This document shows, piece after piece, positions 34,526 through 44,897 of a stretch of DNA of 64,000 nt. The notes under the pieces were generated by a model. It saw nothing but the letters and a program-made list of their open reading frames with translations, had not been told where the DNA came from and did not search any database. Each line of letters begins with the position of its first letter. Positions within the stretch are counted from its first letter, which is position 1. The stretch covers positions 1,364,001 through 1,428,000 of the forward strand of contig CAUJLY010000001.1 in the NCBI GenBank assembly GCA_963281155.1. The letters are read 5' to 3'. The translations under genes were made by a program, and so were the position numbers. Source of the DNA: Rhabditophanes sp. KR3021. Taxonomy: Eukaryota; Nematoda; Chromadorea; Rhabditida; Alloionematidae.

Positions 34526-35262
34526 TTATAGTTTGGCAGCATCGTGAGTAATTTGCTCATTTAATAAGAAATTTTCTAATTGATCAGGATCAGCTCGAGA
34601 AGAAATGTGTCTTGATGGAAGCAATATGTGAGTAAAAAAAGATCGAGACTTTGTATTTAACCCTAAAAATGTTCTCCATGTATCTTTTACATTAGGATTG
34701 TTTCTTATGGCTTTTGAAATATCTGATTTCAATGAAACACAAGACAACCCATACTGTTTCATAAAATCAAAAGCATGACGGCTAACATGTAAACTACGAG
34801 AACAAATAAGATTGTAAATGTGTTACCACCTGAGCATAAAAATTGATACCATGGAAGATAATTTAGTTCTAAGCCTTTTTGACAAAATGTGTTCGTGCAA
34901 TCAAATAGACAAGCATGATTCCAGAATGTATTTGTTCCTAAGCAGACAATCGTACAACAACCTATCCACACAGAAACCATAAATAAAAGAAAGAATCTGT
35001 GGCTTCTGTCACCGACGCATTGATTGATCCAAACACAGTGATGATCCATTTTCAAGATGCAATTATCACACATTGAGCAATGATGGGTTCCGGGTGGTTT
35101 GTAAGAATTACATGTTCTACATTTGGGCCTAGATTACACTAAAAAGGAAGACATCCAAATTTAATTACAAATCATTTACAAAATAAAAAGAGATTACCTT
35201 TGATGGATTTCCGGGATTTGTGAAGACAACATATAATTTATCATGAATGATATTATTGGCAT
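34526..35262 (-). CDS. DHHC palmitoyltransferase, N-terminus unresolved, one apparent frameshift
   Basis: Two exons are visible (35262-35198, 35128-34526). The cysteine-rich domain reads RPKCRTCNSYKPPGTHHCSM then CDNCILKMDHHCVWINQCVG, with all zinc ligands and the catalytic DHHC Cys. Two transmembrane segments follow (FFLLFMVSVWIGCCTIVC and FTILFVLVVYMLAVMLLI), then a cytoplasmic tail containing TWRTFLGL and HILLPSRHIS. The frame breaks at 34763-34766; one extra T in the coding TTTT run joins ...MLLIF to MKQYGLSC. Corrected length is 222 residues, shorter than usual, because the first two transmembrane segments are not found. Upstream sequence in the same frame has a TGA, so more exons or another error are likely. 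The family S-acylates membrane proteins in the Golgi, ER or plasma membrane. Confidence 0.75.
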
Positions 35263-35592
35263 TGAGATACCAAAATTCTTTCATAACAACACATATTTTA
35301 AATTTCTTTTAAAATTAAAAATAGTTTCGCTTTCCTTCCTGATCCATATTTTTATAAACTTTTTAACAGCTTCAACTCTATCAATCATTTTGCATCGTGA
35401 ATTGCAGCTGACTGAGTTAACTTTATGTTCACTCCCATTTCTTATAATACATGCTCATTACATTTAGTTTTAGATAAACCACATATTCAGTATTTTAAAT
35501 TTGCATACGCATAATAGATAATATAACGAGACTCAATTTTATTATGAAAACTAATGAAATAATAATGGGATTCAAGAGGAGTTTTTATTTAA

Positions 35593-36600
35593 TTATTTTT
35601 TAATAAACGACAGTTGTAACGATCCCCATAAAGGACAATCGTCTTTAAATAATACACCATTACGAAAACATTTCAATGTCATTTGATTTTCAGATTGTAC
35701 TCTAATAACTTCATAGTTTAATGACCTTATATTTTGAATTATAAATATTATGTCCATAATTGAATAGTTGGCAGCTGACAAAAATACTTTAAACCCATTT
35801 ATTTTTTCACTTTCTATCATATTGAGAATCATATTGCTGAATTCTAGCATGTCTGTCATATTTATCTTTTCTTCACATAAAAAACTTATTGTATTCAATT
35901 TGTTGGCTTCAATAAAATGAGTCCAAACCGAAATATCGAAGTTGTCGTGTCTCGCATCAGTAACAAGGGCCAAATTTATTAAACTTTTGAATTCTAGATA
36001 TTTTGAATTACAATTTATAGCAAATAAATTAAAAGGCGTTGTAACTGATATTGCGAAGTTTGTCTTTATTGCTTGTGACCAATTGTTACTTAGGAATTGG
36101 ATGTTACTATACATTTTAGGAGGGCCTGTATATTTAAGCAAAACTGTGTCAATTTCAGCCATCTTCTGTATTTCGTTTTTAAGTTTAAATAAAAACTGAA
36201 AATGCTTGTCAAATTGTATTGTAATGACTGTACCACTTTCTGTAAATTTTATTTTTTTCAAATTTGCAAAAAAATCATCATACGTATCAACCTGAAATTT
36301 ATTATTAACCACCAAAATTAATATATAACTTACAAATGAAATTTTTCCTACATTATTCTTTCTGAAGTCATCGGGAACTTGTAAGAGGACGTCTAATTTA
36401 GAAATGTTGTCATCATTTTGGGATTGTTTAATTAAAACAGTCATCCATTTATAGCATTTATGAGCCATTTTATCTTCATACTTTCTTGTGATTGCTTCGA
36501 AACGTTTGCAGGTAAGATCTATATTACGTCGATCGCAATGACAAGTTAAAGAAAAGATTTTGAGAAGCATTTCTGTTGGAAGATCAGTAAGTTCACACAT
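35593..36600 (-). CDS. F-box protein
   Basis: The N-terminus LTDLPTEMLLKIFSLTCHCD, continuing RRNIDLTCKRFEAIT, is a good F-box (LP.E.L..IF......D......C.RF). The rest (about 270 residues) has weak leucine-rich segments and no named domain. The whole span is open, but a typical intron (36333-36292, GTAAGT to TTTCAG, 42 nt, frame-neutral) is present. With it spliced the protein is 321 residues, without it 335. F-box proteins recruit substrates to SCF ubiquitin ligases through SKP1; this family is greatly expanded in nematodes. Substrate unknown. Confidence 0.82.
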   Translation of the reverse strand: MCELTDLPTEMLLKIFSLTCHCDRRNIDLTCKRFEAITRKYEDKMAHKCYKWMTVLIKQSQNDDNISKLDVLLQVPDDFRKNNVGKISFVSYILILVVNNKFQVDTYDDFFANLKKIKFTESGTVITIQFDKHFQFLFKLKNEIQKMAEIDTVLLKYTGPPKMYSNIQFLSNNWSQAIKTNFAISVTTPFNLFAINCNSKYLEFKSLINLALVTDARHDNFDISVWTHFIEANKLNTISFLCEEKINMTDMLEFSNMILNMIESEKINGFKVFLSAANYSIMDIIFIIQNIRSLNYEVIRVQSENQMTLKCFRNGVLFKDDCPLWGSLQLSFIKK

Positions 36601-37780
36601 AGTTAAATTAAATCAAACGAACAAATAATAAAAGATATATTAGTTTAAATAACTCTATTTATACCTTGTTTTGATCTATACGCTGTTTTATCTAATAGAT
36701 TATTTAGGATCTATAATGATGTCCAATGATTTGCATTGCTTAGATTAGCATTTATAACTAATTATAAAGATTAGATTTGGACATTTTTAAAAACAGACTA
36801 TGTTTAACTTTTTATACACTTGACAATTAGATTACATGCCAGTTAAGTAAAAAGCAACAACTAAATATTATTCGTTCATAACAAGTATTGATTGATCAAT
36901 TTACCATTTTGAGCTTGAATTTGATTTAATTGTAATCTACTGTATATGTGTATTTTTAACCTTATAATGTTTTTTAAATAATAAATTCAATATCACATTA
37001 AATATCTCCGCTCTATTATCATTTTTAAAACAAACAAATGATTACATAAACTATGTCTTTAATCTATTTCGCTAAGTTGGTAGTTCAAAATTAGTAAAAG
37101 TACACATCCAAGTAGAATTTGGAACAGGAGCTAATAAGACCAAACAAACAACTTGGACGTAGTTTTCTTATACAAATTATTTGCAAATAATTAACGTTAG
37201 TTGGTTTTTAAATGTTGGTTTTTAGACATATTAATTACTTTCCTAAATTTGTTACTTTAAACAAGCATTAGCTTAATACTTACTATCTAGTTATTTGATT
37301 ATGCATAACTTTCCTACTTCCGGTTATCATAATTGATTCTACAAGAGCGTAAATACAACATACTAATACGGTTTAAAACCCAATTTGAGGTTAGTATGCG
37401 TTTAGAACTCTATAAGGATTCTATTGGGAAATTTTGGAATGAGACTTGCAAAAGACTCTAATAAAGTTCAATTGTGCATATCAGTATTTACATTTTTTCA
37501 ATGCCCACAGGGATATTAAATATTGAATAATGTTTATGTATAGTTGCAAATATTTTTGATCGGCGAGAAACTTGATTGAAGAAAAATTATCGAAATTCTT
37601 TTAAGAATAACGATGAAGGTATATTATCCTAACGATTCTTGTGACCAACATAAAGCAAACGAATACAAATCCACGTAAATAGTCCCTTACGAAATGTTGA
37701 TTACTTTAATTTCATTTAAATGTTTTTGGCCAGATGATTTTATAAAAATATGAATTGGATTTTATGCATGTTATTAGATA
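36601..37780. other. Intergenic, no supported gene
   Basis: AT-rich sequence without a credible coding frame. Confidence 0.5.
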
Positions 37781-37928
37781 CTTTTTCAAGTCTCTTTCCA
37801 AAATTTGCAAGCAGAATTCATATAGAATTCTGAACGCTACTAACCTTAATTGAGGTTTTTTAACCTGTCTTAGTTTGGTTCAAATAACCTTTTATACTCT
37901 GCGTCTAAAAGTCAGAAGTGGGGCTTTG
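37781..37928 (+). repeat. 148-bp direct repeat, copy 1
   Basis: Begins CTTTTTCAAGTCTCTTTCCA and contains the near-palindrome GAATTCATATAGAATTC and the stem-like AACCTTAATTGAGGTT. It matches 38028-38175 almost base for base in the first 95 positions, with more differences after that. No coding potential. Confidence 0.85.
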
Positions 37929-38027
37929 TTCTGATTAACGAGATATCGCACACGACAGACTATGCTTATATAAATGTGTTTGTGAATAACAAATAAATGC
38001 CATGTTATAAATTATTTTTATCAGAAA

Positions 38028-38175
38028 CTTTTTCAAGCCTCTTTCCAAAATTTGCAAGCAGAATTCATATAGAATTCTGAACGCTACTAACCTTAATTGA
38101 GGTTTTTTAACCTGTCTTAGTCTTGTTTAGCATACCTTTTATAGTCTGTGTCTAAAAATCAAAAGTGGGACTTTG
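38028..38175 (+). repeat. 148-bp direct repeat, copy 2
   Basis: Second copy of the unit at 37781-37928, starting 247 bp downstream in the same orientation. Only the start of the intervening sequence shows weak resemblance to the flank of copy 1. Confidence 0.85.
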
Positions 38176-39251
38176 CACTACCCAATATATACTTCATTCC
38201 AAATTGTGGATAAAGTATTCTTACCTTTGATTATATTAAAATGAAAGCACAATAAAAAACTATAATCCAATTTTAATTTGGAAACACGATGATGAAATTG
38301 AAGGACATACAGCAATAACATCAGTTGCTTATAAAAAACAAATAATTGATTCAACAACGATTTGAAAGGCAATATTTAGGTAAATTATAAAAATAGATTT
38401 AAAAAAGACCTTATTCAAATTGCAAAACGATTGGCTCCATTTTTGGAAGTCTAATTGAATTTCTCGAAATTATGTTTATCATAATAAATTTTATTTAACT
38501 CAGGCATTTGGAAAACATTGTTAACAGTTTGTTTTATTAATTCAATAGTTTGATAGACAAAACTGGCAATGCCAAACCAGATCTAATAATATCAATTTAT
38601 AATTAAGGATATTGACACTTTTTTGAAGTCTACATTTGACATTTTATTCTTGTTAAGATGTATGATTCAACTTTATATGAGAAAATTGTTGTAAGTTATA
38701 CTTATCAACGTGAAGATGCTTTTTCCAAATGCCATACAAAATGCTGATTAAACGACAGATTATTGACCTATTTCAAATGCCATTAACAAAGGAGATAGCA
38801 TAATTGTAAAATGCACAATGTGATGCCAATTGCATATCTATATTACGAAACAATATGTCATTGATTTCATAGTGTGTCTTTTTTGTGATTAAACAAAAAA
38901 TTATGTAAACAAGGAATTGAATTTTTTATTCTTCTCTTTAATAATATGCGTAAATACATTTTTACTTTTCATCGTATGTTAAAGCTATTCTTTAAACAAA
39001 CATATTTACTAATAAATTGAACTTCAATACAATATGTGCGATAATAAAAATGTATGATAAAAAGACACATTGATATAAAGATCATAGTTTTATTTGGAAA
39101 ACATTAGTACAAAATATTAAGAGAAAGCTCATATATTTATAATAATAAAGTAACAATACATATCTACTTTTTGTTTTAAAGCCATATTGGATGTTGAAAA
39201 ATGATATCAAATCAAATTACACGTTTTAATTGTTGTTTCATATGAAAACGT
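38176..39251. other. Intergenic, no supported gene
   Basis: AT-rich sequence; a 64-codon frame at 38178-38372 has no recognisable features. Confidence 0.45.
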
Positions 39252-39550
39252 TTAATGATGATGGCAGTCTCTATCATTGTCGCAGAAATTGACCCAGAGA
39301 GCATGAACTGAAATGAAGTGATAATTAATAAAATATATTATTTAACAGAAAAACATACTCATGCCGGGAATGATGCCCAAAAGAGTGAGAATTACATTGA
39401 TGAGCAGTGAACAACCACATCCTACTTCCAGTAATACGGCAATCTATATTTAAACAATTAATTAATTTACCATTTAATTAAACATACAGGTGGCAGGAAG
39501 ATACTCAGCACAACAAGCAAAAAGCTATAAGCACAGGTTCGATGAGTCAT
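39252..39550 (-). CDS. PMP3/UPF0057 small hydrophobic membrane protein
   Basis: Three small exons (39550-39488, 39443-39359, 39307-39252) separated by 44- and 51-nt introns encode 67 residues. The spliced protein has two transmembrane helices: LLVVLSIFLPPIAVLLEVGC and INVILTLLGIIPGMIHALWV. The PPIAV...GC, N..LTLLG.IPG and IHALWV motifs are those of the UPF0057 (PMP3, stress-induced proteolipid) family, which has homologues in fungi, plants, bacteria and nematodes. In yeast and plants, members affect membrane potential and salt or cold tolerance. The C-terminus ends in NFCDNDRDCHHH, which is rich in Cys and His. All splice sites are canonical and keep frame, so it is probably functional even though it has no long open frame. 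Confidence 0.88.
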
Positions 39551-40523
39551 TTTTGAGAATAGGAATTTGTATGAACAAGAGTAATGTGAGTGATACTCAA
39601 AGCAGCTACTCTTATATACTACCCTTTTTGATTACAATCTATAACATACACGAGCCATGTTATCTCTGCATCTAACTTTGTTTAGTCATAGAAATGAATC
39701 ATACTTTTCCGCTGACAGCATCTCTTATGATAAGACGACGATGCGCATGACTTTATATAAATAACCGATGATGTTTGTACGATTCTGTTAAGGTAAATAT
39801 TATCGTTTTCGATATCCTATCTTTACTTTATCAATTTATTCCTAAACTTCTACATACATTATCAAATTACATCATTTTTCACATTAAAAAATAGAAGCGT
39901 TTTATATAAAACTTGACAGTTTACTACTTTCAACGGTTCAAATCCGTATATTAACATGCTATTTCAAAGACTCTTACTTTACTTAATGACTTTGTTCTTC
40001 ATATAAAAGTAATTTTATTTGTATTTGTTAATAAATACGGGTCAAATGTATAGTTGTTTGTTACCTTTTCAGTTATACATAAAATTTATTGTTTGGTACT
40101 TTTTATTTCCATCTAAAATACAGGGTGTGCAAGTTAGCACTGAGGTTCACAAATATGTTGCCCCTCAGTCATTACTCATCCCTTTTTATACTATTAGTGT
40201 CATTGAATAGACTTATCCACCCATATCTACAATGTATTACGTTTTTAGAACTTGTGGCTTATTAACAAATAGTAATGACTGATAGACAACATGTGTTTGA
40301 TCCTCAATATTGACTTGAACATCATGTATTTTTGTGTCACTTTTTATCAATTAAAATATGTTGAAATAAAGCTTATTTATAACATAACTGTGTCAAAGTG
40401 TGATTGTTTTGTAGTGTAATATATTTAGCATTATTTATGAACAGAATTATAATTAATAATTACATAATAAACAAGTACATGGTAATCAAACAAATGATAT
40501 TGTAATAAAAAACTAAATGGCAA
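39551..40523. other. Intergenic, no supported gene
   Basis: AT-rich; upstream of the PMP3 gene. A 63-codon frame at 40019-40210 is not credible. Confidence 0.45.
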
Positions 40524-41036
40524 TCAAGCGCTAAAATTCATCATTTCTCTTCCTAAAACATCATTGTTATAAGTATTAATACGACCACAATTCCGAACTT
40601 TATCAGCAATTATCTTATGTTTGAATTGCATGCTTGCAATTAAACAAACACATCGCTTTTCCTCACAAAATAACTTTGAGCTCATGAATGAGTCTTTTGA
40701 ATACAAATAGAGATGGAAGAATTGTTCACAAGTGCAAATAACTGGGACAAGACTCTTATGGAATGTGGAATACAAATGTTCCACTGATTTCCACATTCCC
40801 ATAATTTCAAGATTTTTAAACTCTTTAAAAAATTCTACTTCGACAAGGAAATTGGTCTGACGGTATTTTATCATATCATGTGAATAAATTTTATAAATAG
40901 CACATTCACTAATTGATATATGCTTTAAAATTTTGAACCTTTTTGCAAAATCAGAATCGAAAGGATAACTGTGCATTGCAAAAGCTGGAATATACGATGT
41001 TTCAAGAGTAGAAGGAAATTTGATAAGCGTCAACAC
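40524..41036 (-). CDS. Possible fragment of an LRR-like protein
   Basis: A 170-codon frame with no convincing start; the first in-frame ATG is around residue 21. It has LRR-like pieces (ILKHISISECAIYKI, FKNLEIMGMWKSVEHL) and a C-terminal Cys/Lys/His cluster (CEEKRCVCLIASMQFKHK). This recalls the ECKCHQIKTRFKHN block of the 550-residue protein at 19233-20885. It is probably the 3' end of a distant family member whose 5' part is lost or unrecognised, so it may be a pseudogene. Confidence 0.4.
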   Translation of the reverse strand: MLTLIKFPSTLETSYIPAFAMHSYPFDSDFAKRFKILKHISISECAIYKIYSHDMIKYRQTNFLVEVEFFKEFKNLEIMGMWKSVEHLYSTFHKSLVPVICTCEQFFHLYLYSKDSFMSSKLFCEEKRCVCLIASMQFKHKIIADKVRNCGRINTYNNDVLGREMMNFSA

Positions 41037-41558
41037 AAATATTTTTGTTTGGTTAAATCATGAAGAAACATTCTAATATATCTTTGAACAATTGATTGAG
41101 CAGCCCAACTTGTTTATATGATTGCAATAAACAAACACAATTATATGAAATATATTTTATTAATTAAGTAATGATATCCTAATGTCGATAAAGTAATAAG
41201 TCCAGCCAGGATAAAAGTCATCAGTTGTTACTTCTATAAGGTCGATGTCCTTACTCATCAATCCTTATAGCAATGATGAACTCTTATTAAATTGGAAACT
41301 CATCCATTAAAATATGTAATACTTTTGATTTACAATATTTATCCAATCAAACAAATAGTTTAAATTGAAGTTATCCATCTAATAAAGCCCATTTCTTAAT
41401 TCATTCATCTAATCAAATATAATCAGTTGTAAATAATTTTTTATATAAAAAAGTTTACTTGAGAAGAATTTTCACTACCTATATTTGAAGATAAGTATAA
41501 ATTGTGTGGAAAATTGATTACAAAGACGCAGGATGACAATGTTAAAATGATGTTTATA
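41037..41558. other. Intergenic, no supported gene
   Basis: AT-rich; nothing seen before the tRNA gene. Confidence 0.5.
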
Positions 41559-41632
41559 GCCGCCATAGCTCAGTCGGTTAGAGCGTGGGTCTAATAAGCC
41601 CAAGGTCGCAGGTTCGACCCCTGCTGGCGGCA
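41559..41632 (+). tRNA. tRNA-Ile (anticodon AAU)
   Basis: Starts GCCGCCATAGCTCAGTCGGT and ends TGGCGGCA. Anticodon loop CTAATAA, flanked by TGGGT and GCCCA, gives AAU. The T-arm is GGTTCGACCCC. 74 nt including the discriminator, no intron. Confidence 0.95.
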
Positions 41633-42439
41633 GCAATTTTTTATTCTTAACTTTATGTCTCCATAAAATATTAAATTTATAGAAATCAACGAGTAAAGGA
41701 TGTCTTCTAGTGTCTATTTCCATTTCGTACAGTTTGCTTATAATGCCATATCACTTTACAAATTAATTTGGAACTAAATTAATTATTTGTATCATGTTAT
41801 TTATAAATTGTAAAAGAGATTACTTAATAAAAATAGCTTTTTAAATTGCTTATGTGCATTAAATGACATTTGCAATACTAAAAGTATAACTCGTTTATTA
41901 AAAGAGGTATGAAATCACTTTTTTAAACAATTTATAAGCTCTACTTAATTATATTTATGACGACTTACGAAAATACATGTAATTTCTGGTCAATTTGGGA
42001 ATTACTATTTAAATTTATTTGAAAGACATATAAACAATTTTTTATTTTTTAGTAAATAGGTCCTCGTTTGCAACTTTGAGCGTTTGTTAATTCTAAACTC
42101 TTGTTGACATTTACGTTAATATACCCATTTGTACTAGAATGATAATAATTTGATATTTGTATGTAAATGTATTCAAGAAAATGGAAATAATTTTAAGGGC
42201 ATCTAAGGAAACTTGATGATAAAATTAATAAAAGTATATTGAATGAATTCATGTTTATATGTACCATGACAAAGGAATTTAAAAAGCATTAACAAATAAA
42301 TAAAATTCAACATTCATGTTGAAGTTTAAAATTATTTACGAACAACATTTTGACAATTTACTTAATTCTAGTATCTCGCAGCATTCTCTGCATTTTTAAC
42401 AGTTGAGTCCACAGCCCCATCAAAATGTGTAAGCCATAA
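41633..42439. other. Intergenic, no supported gene
   Basis: AT-rich; nothing identifiable between the tRNA and the alanine-rich gene. Confidence 0.5.
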
Positions 42440-42826
42440 TTAGGCAATGATTTCAGTAGGGCATGCATGAGCACCGGCTGCAGCTCTAGCGACTTGTGCA
42501 GCAGCTTTAGCGGCATTTTGAGCAATAACAGAGGCAGCGTCAGCAGCATCCTTAGCAGCGATGGCAGCAGCAATATCAGCCGGAGATGGTTCAGGTCCAG
42601 CGGCGGCAGCAGCAATTTCCTTTGCAAGAAGCGTGGCCTTATCAGCAGCTACTTTGGCAGCGAGTACTGCATCACTAGCAATTTTTACATTGTTACATAC
42701 GATTTCAATTGCGGCACTCAAACCATTATCAATTGATCCAGAGTCGGAATTTGGAAGAGGGCTTGCATTAATGGTGTGGAGTTGTCCAATAATAGCCAAA
42801 AGAATGATTGAAGTAGTAAATTGCAT
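42440..42826 (-). CDS. Alanine-rich small secreted protein
   Basis: Intronless frame of 128 residues. A signal peptide (MQFTTSIILLAIIGQLHTIN, cleavage near ASPLP) precedes a short Ser/Gly-rich part. About 85 residues of very Ala-rich sequence follow, with regularly spaced Lys, Asp and Glu (ASDAVLAAKVAADKATLLAK, IAAAIAAKDAADAASVIAQN, AAKAAAQVARAAAG), broken by a PEPSP turn. Two cysteines, before and after the Ala-rich part, could link its ends. This predicts two long amphipathic helices hinged at the Pro motif. I recognise no family; composition resembles alanine-rich helical proteins such as type I antifreeze proteins, but composition alone proves nothing. The coding strand is unusually G/C-rich for this window because of Ala codons. 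Confidence 0.7.
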   Translation of the reverse strand: MQFTTSIILLAIIGQLHTINASPLPNSDSGSIDNGLSAAIEIVCNNVKIASDAVLAAKVAADKATLLAKEIAAAAAGPEPSPADIAAAIAAKDAADAASVIAQNAAKAAAQVARAAAGAHACPTEIIA

Positions 42827-43240
42827 GTTTAACTGATGAAGTTATCAAACTAAAACATTCTTTTATACTACTTTATATCCTGATTAAATCAAAAAATTTA
42901 AATTGTATAATAACAATGCTAAATATATGATCCTTTCAAGTAATTCTTTGTAATATTTATAAATTAAGTCTACAATAAACTTTGCTCAGATTAATAATTG
43001 TGTGATTTGCTAACAGTTATACATATTTATATTCACAAGTTAATTTAATACAATGTGGAAAACACTTTAAGCCAAATAAGTATCTATCTGCTTATTAATT
43101 CATACGTTCCTTCAGATTATTTCATGATGTGTTCCCAACTTAAGCATAATTTCATCATTTATTTTGAATTATGCCTATATACTTGTTTTTTAGATTTATT
43201 TATTGTAGGTGTGTATTTGGCGAATTAAGAGTCCGTATAA
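42827..43240. other. Intergenic, no supported gene
   Basis: AT-rich; ends at the left terminal inverted repeat of the element at 43241. Confidence 0.5.
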
Positions 43241-44418
43241 TCACGCTGGTGAAGTCACTACATTTAAGCAGGATCGTGTTATATATGCTGTATTAGTGTT
43301 CTAACCATTTTTAAACATGATAAATAAGATAAACGTATCATTTCCTATCACGAACATGCACATGGGGTTCTCCAGCCCTAAGACCACCTATGCCTATGGT
43401 ACTAAATAATTTATTTTAAACGTTTTAATCTATCTTTAATCAATCTGTTTTAACCATCTTGTTCAGTTTTTTAAGTGCTTCATTTTGACTAATAACATGT
43501 CCTTTTTAGCACAGTGCCCACCCCACTATGACAAAATATATATAGTAATAATTTTAACAAAAAAAATAATGTTACTGCTTGGCTTATAACTTTTTAGTAG
43601 AAGGATCAATTTGCAATCTAATTTTAATTGCTCAATAGCATGACAGACTAAGGTATGAGCTTTTGGTGTTATGTTGTAGTCTTTCGAAAAAGTACCACAC
43701 ATAAAAGCATCAGCCAAACCATCCAAAGCTTCCTCCAACTTCATTTCGTCTTCCAGTTTAGCTTCAAAAATTAAAGAGTAGACTTCCGAGATTTGCTTGA
43801 GAATTGCCTTGATGTCTTTAATGATGTTTCTGTCCGGTAATATTTGCAAAAACTTTTCAATATTCTTCATAATTTTGTTAACTCCATTTCCACTAACTGC
43901 TTCCCAATATTCTCTTACTCTTATTCCTATCTCCTTTAAGCAATCATACAGCGCATCTTTTTCCTCATTACTCAAAAATACTTCAAGTCTCTTAATAGTA
44001 TTCAAACACATTGTGAGCAAGTTTGAACATGCACAATTTCCCAGCTTAGTACAATTTGATATTTTTACCTTTAGTTGCACTTTGTGTCAATACCTCTATA
44101 ACTACTTGTGATGATGCAATATAACGGTTTTTTCGTGCACAAAAATCTGATTTTAAATAGATTTAAAGGATTCTATTTTATTCTGACGTTTAATAACATA
44201 AAAAACACATGTATTTACAAAAATTTGAAAAAATATTTTAAAGGTCTTGTTTTGCGTGTTCCTCCTGTCTGATGGGCTTGTGTCTGGAAGGTTTCTTGGT
44301 CTCATTAGATTTAGTTTTTGAAGGGGAATCTAATGATTATTATGGCAAACTTCCAGCGCATGTGGATTCTGAGATATTGACTTAAATGTAGTAAAAAGCA
44401 CATATTTCACCAGCGTGA
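43241..44418 (-). mobile_element. Probable TIR DNA transposon (1.18 kb) with a 3-bp TAA target duplication
   Basis: The ends TCACGCTGGTGAA (43241-43253) and TTCACCAGCGTGA (44406-44418) are perfect 13-bp inverted repeats. A second inverted match, ACTACATTTAAG near 43257-43268 and CTTAAATGTAGT at 44381-44392, lies just inside, with about 10 extra bases in the right copy. TAA sits directly outside each end. The interior holds a minus-strand frame (43526-44080) and other frame pieces such as SPSKTKSNETKKPSRHKPIR (about 44258-44335). TAA duplications are usual for PIF/Harbinger and for some CACTA-like groups, but I recognise no DDE motif, so the superfamily is undecided. The interior is broken, so it is probably inactive or non-autonomous. 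Confidence 0.65.
43526..44080 (-). pseudogene. Open frame inside the TIR element, possibly a decayed transposon protein
   Basis: About 180 codons without a proper ATG start (the frame is entered at GTG). It contains a Cys-rich start, a helical charged middle and ITPKAHTLVCHAIEQLKLDC. The latter is loosely like the .P..H.L..H segment seen in some transposase C-termini. Just upstream, in another frame, is YIASSQVVIEVLTQSATKG, which suggests the original protein ran across both frames. Function is not assignable; its place between the inverted repeats is the main evidence. Confidence 0.4.
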
Positions 44419-44897
44419 TAAAGTTCATTGAGGCTTCTAAATATCAGATTGAAGAGTAATTTTAATCATTTTTTCCTAATTAACGTTGATTTTTATCTTT
44501 TTAAAAGTTTGAATGAGTTTGCTGTGTTTTATTTTTAAGACTTTCTATCTCATGTTTTCAAGATTGTTCTTAGGGCAAAAGACATGCAACTAAAGTATCG
44601 AACTTGAGAAAAAACCAATTTACATTATATACAAATTAGCTACAATGTAAAATATGATTTTGAACTTGATACTTGCGCTACTCATGAAGGCAAAGTTTAT
44701 GTATCTAATGATTACTCAATCTCAGCGCGGCCCTAGATCTATTATTGCTTAAGTATTGTAAATGTGTGTACAATCATTTATGCAACAGTTTAATTGGTAA
44801 AATACATTATACTTTTCCTGAGATAAGCATTTAGTAGATTAAACCGAGTTAACAAAGCGTAAATGAACACTATAAATATATTTAATTTATTTAATAA
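44419..44897. other. Intergenic, no supported gene
   Basis: AT-rich; between the TIR element and the 3' end of the Sre-like receptor. Confidence 0.5.

Noticed and set aside
41475..41723. Minus-strand frame containing LLPPAGVEPATLGLLDPRSN
   Set aside because: It is the reverse-complement reading of the tRNA-Ile gene at 41559-41632, a well-known false coding signal.
42358..42836. Three other long open frames over the alanine-rich gene
   Set aside because: They are shadows: alanine codons in the real frame give leucine- or serine-rich and antisense alanine-rich frames. Only the minus-strand frame with a signal peptide makes sense.
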